NCBI RefSeq assembly: GCF_047495875.1
Contig: NC_092471.1
Coordinates: forward strand, 13,599,001-13,663,000
Direction of reading: 5' to 3'
Length of the DNA: 64,000 nucleotides
DNA from: Pithys albifrons albifrons
Lineage: Eukaryota; Chordata; Aves; Passeriformes; Thamnophilidae
Part shown: in pieces, positions 62,201 to 64,000 of the stretch
How the letters are laid out: the number at the start of each line of letters is the position of its first letter
Numbering within the stretch: position 1 is the first letter of the stretch
Position numbers and translations under genes: made by a program
The notes under the pieces: generated by a model
Database searches by the model: none
What the model saw: the letters and a program-made list of their open reading frames with translations, nothing else
Told to the model about the DNA's origin: nothing

Positions 62201-64000
62201 CATATTCATGCAGATTATATTTTTAAGTGGTCTTTCTCTCAATTTATTCATAGCAGCTTCTACAGGAATAATTTAATCAGTCCATACAATAAAAAAGTAA
62301 ACAATGGGTTTTTTATAAGATCTGTCTAGGGATAATCAGAAGCTTCCTGTAGTGATTAGTCACTTTCTATAATGCATGAGAAATAAATTATAATTGATTT
62401 GGGATTCGTTGTACTGATACATTGAAAACTGCTTCGCTCTTTTTGAGTTTGAGTAAACGGATCACAGTGCCCAACCATTTGTTTATGAAAACATTGTTTC
62501 TTAGAATTACTGAGTGATGCAGAAAAAATTCCTTAGATTGGCTTTAGTGTCAAATGCAACTTCTGGTGTAATCACTGGGGGACATGTGCAAGGGCAGGTT
62601 ACATTTGTGAAGAGTCAAGACATCCTTCCCAGGTGGAGTTCAACACCTAGGATATTTTATCTTGCCTGACCATATTCACTTATTCTTAAAAGCATACTTT
62701 ATCGTCTTTGTCAGAGGAAACTTTCTTGGAGAGCATACCCAGGCATGGAAATGCTACTTTATAAGATCCACTATGGGTCTGATAGAACAGACATTTCTTA
62801 CAGAGTCCTAGGAATAAGATTTTTCCCACTAAAAATATTGCTGTGCTGAATTTTTACCATGTCTTAATATAAGTCTGTCATAGAAAATAGTTTATGTTAA
62901 GATATTCAGCTCTTATGTTCGTGGCCTCATCTACATTCCTAACACTTGTGCAAGCATTGCTGTAGACCCCCAAACATTCAGTATCTGCCTCAGCATATTG
63001 CCAAGCTATCAAAGTGACAGACTTGGTACTCAGTCATAGATGTAGGAGGCTGACATTCATAAGGGCCTGTGGGACTTTTAGCAGAGTGACTAAGGAGAGT
63101 GTACAAGGTATCACCAGTTCAGCCAAGGTTTAGGTTTAACCTTTCCTGTGACACCCCTGACTCATCACACCAAATAGAGCAGTGGTTTAGTTCAGGAGCT
63201 GAACGACAGGCTGCTCAAAGGCCCATGTACATCCGGGGTGGAGTGGACATCTGAGCTGTGAGACCAGTTTGTCCAAGATACACTATTAGGGCTGTGATTT
63301 CAGTCTGCAATCATTCACTGGCATCATCCCAACTTGCTTTTTAGCATCAGAATTTGTGCGCTGTTTGAAAAAGAATTTTTCCTGTGTAATTTGTTCTTCT
63401 AGTGGACTGAACTTAAGATGATTGCTATATACTCATGTTAGGCAAACCAGGAAATCCATATCAAGTACCACTTACTGTATTTGCATTTGAAAGAGGCAAG
63501 TGTTATGGTAATTAAATGCATGTGCAATAGCGAAATAATTCCTTGGCTTTTTGCATAAAAAGTCTCCAAATGAAGAGAAATGTCACTTGGGGATGCAATG
63601 TTCAGTACATTTCCAGCAGCTGATCCATACTAGGAGAGTTGCTGATACCTGTGAGATACACTGCTTATACACAACATTAATTCTAAAATATGCAGTCATC
63701 AAATATATTGAATAATGTTCATGAGCTGCTTGCATGTCTTGTGCTCTGTAGTAACTGAACTTGTAGTAAGTGTTTGTGATTTGATTTGAACTTTTCCAGC
63801 ATATGCAGAAAGGCAGTGTGAAATCCACATAAAAATAAACTCCACTGTAGTAGTTTAGAGAAAGTACATGTGTTTGCACACACTGTATGTTACACAACGT
63901 ACTGGACTTCTGAGTCACACATCCCACTGAACAAGTCTTGTGACAGGCCATTTTAGCCAATGCTCCTGGTAAGCTTATGGTGAGTGTATATATGGTGTAT
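53218..64000. other. AT-rich DNA right of TMEM185A, no gene seen
   Basis: I find no exon, CpG island or named repeat in this 10.8-kb stretch. A T run of about 18 lies at 58229-58246. A strong acceptor-like site (pyrimidine tract ending cag at 57541) is followed by stops in all three frames, so at most a non-coding exon could start there. ORFs of up to 125 codons lack domains and conserved motifs. Confidence 0.5.
58229..58246 (+). repeat. Poly(T) tract
   Basis: About 18 consecutive T residues. This is a homopolymer or the poly(A) end of an unrecognised minus-strand retrocopy; no retrocopy body was seen next to it. Confidence 0.8.

Overview
This is vertebrate nuclear DNA, almost certainly from a bird and most likely a songbird (passerine). 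Three things support this. CR1 LINE fragments recur throughout, with the typical avian tail of a 'tcatagaatc...ggttgga' stretch on the + strand. A retroviral solo LTR of a type common in birds lies at about 15.6-16.3 kb. A tRNA-Ile-derived SINE with a CR1-like tail at 13.7 kb matches the TguSINE1 type known from passerines. The two genes I can identify, EOLA1 (CXorf40-type) and TMEM185A (FAM11A), neighbour each other in human Xq28. That block corresponds to chicken chromosome 4 and songbird chromosome 4A (established synteny; not tested here).

Layout. From 1 to about 36.8 kb the window is AT-rich, with no gene I can support and scattered relics: a CR1 copy on each strand at 4.0-5.2 kb, a CR1 at 9.9-10.2 kb, the SINE at 13.7 kb, the LTR with a nested CR1 at 15.6-16.3 kb, a CR1 of about 1 kb with decayed reverse transcriptase at 19.7-20.7 kb, and CR1 relics at 21.9 and 29.6 kb. 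At 37.1-37.85 kb a CpG island with an internal minisatellite forms the EOLA1 promoter region. EOLA1 runs on the + strand with two coding exons (37897-38149 and 39477-39694; 156 aa). TMEM185A lies tail-to-tail with it on the - strand, with seven coding exons from 52674 down to 42838 (350 aa, all GT-AG introns). Its own CpG island is at about 52.38-52.86 kb. Intron 5 holds a sense-oriented LTR with a polyadenylation signal. Two young CR1 copies flank exons 1-2. A GC box and TATA box pointing right, away from TMEM185A, suggest a divergent transcript. From 53.2 kb to the end I see no gene.

The two genes are not known to act together. EOLA1 is a small soluble ASCH-domain protein and TMEM185A is a multi-pass membrane protein of unknown function. 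Both start codons are preceded by very short upstream ORFs, and the EOLA1 one overlaps its start codon as ATGA. I found no operon-like, CRISPR or novel enzymatic system. The most interesting signals are regulatory (uORFs, divergent TATA promoter, intronic LTR) and retroelement history (LINE/SINE pair, nested insertion, hairpins).
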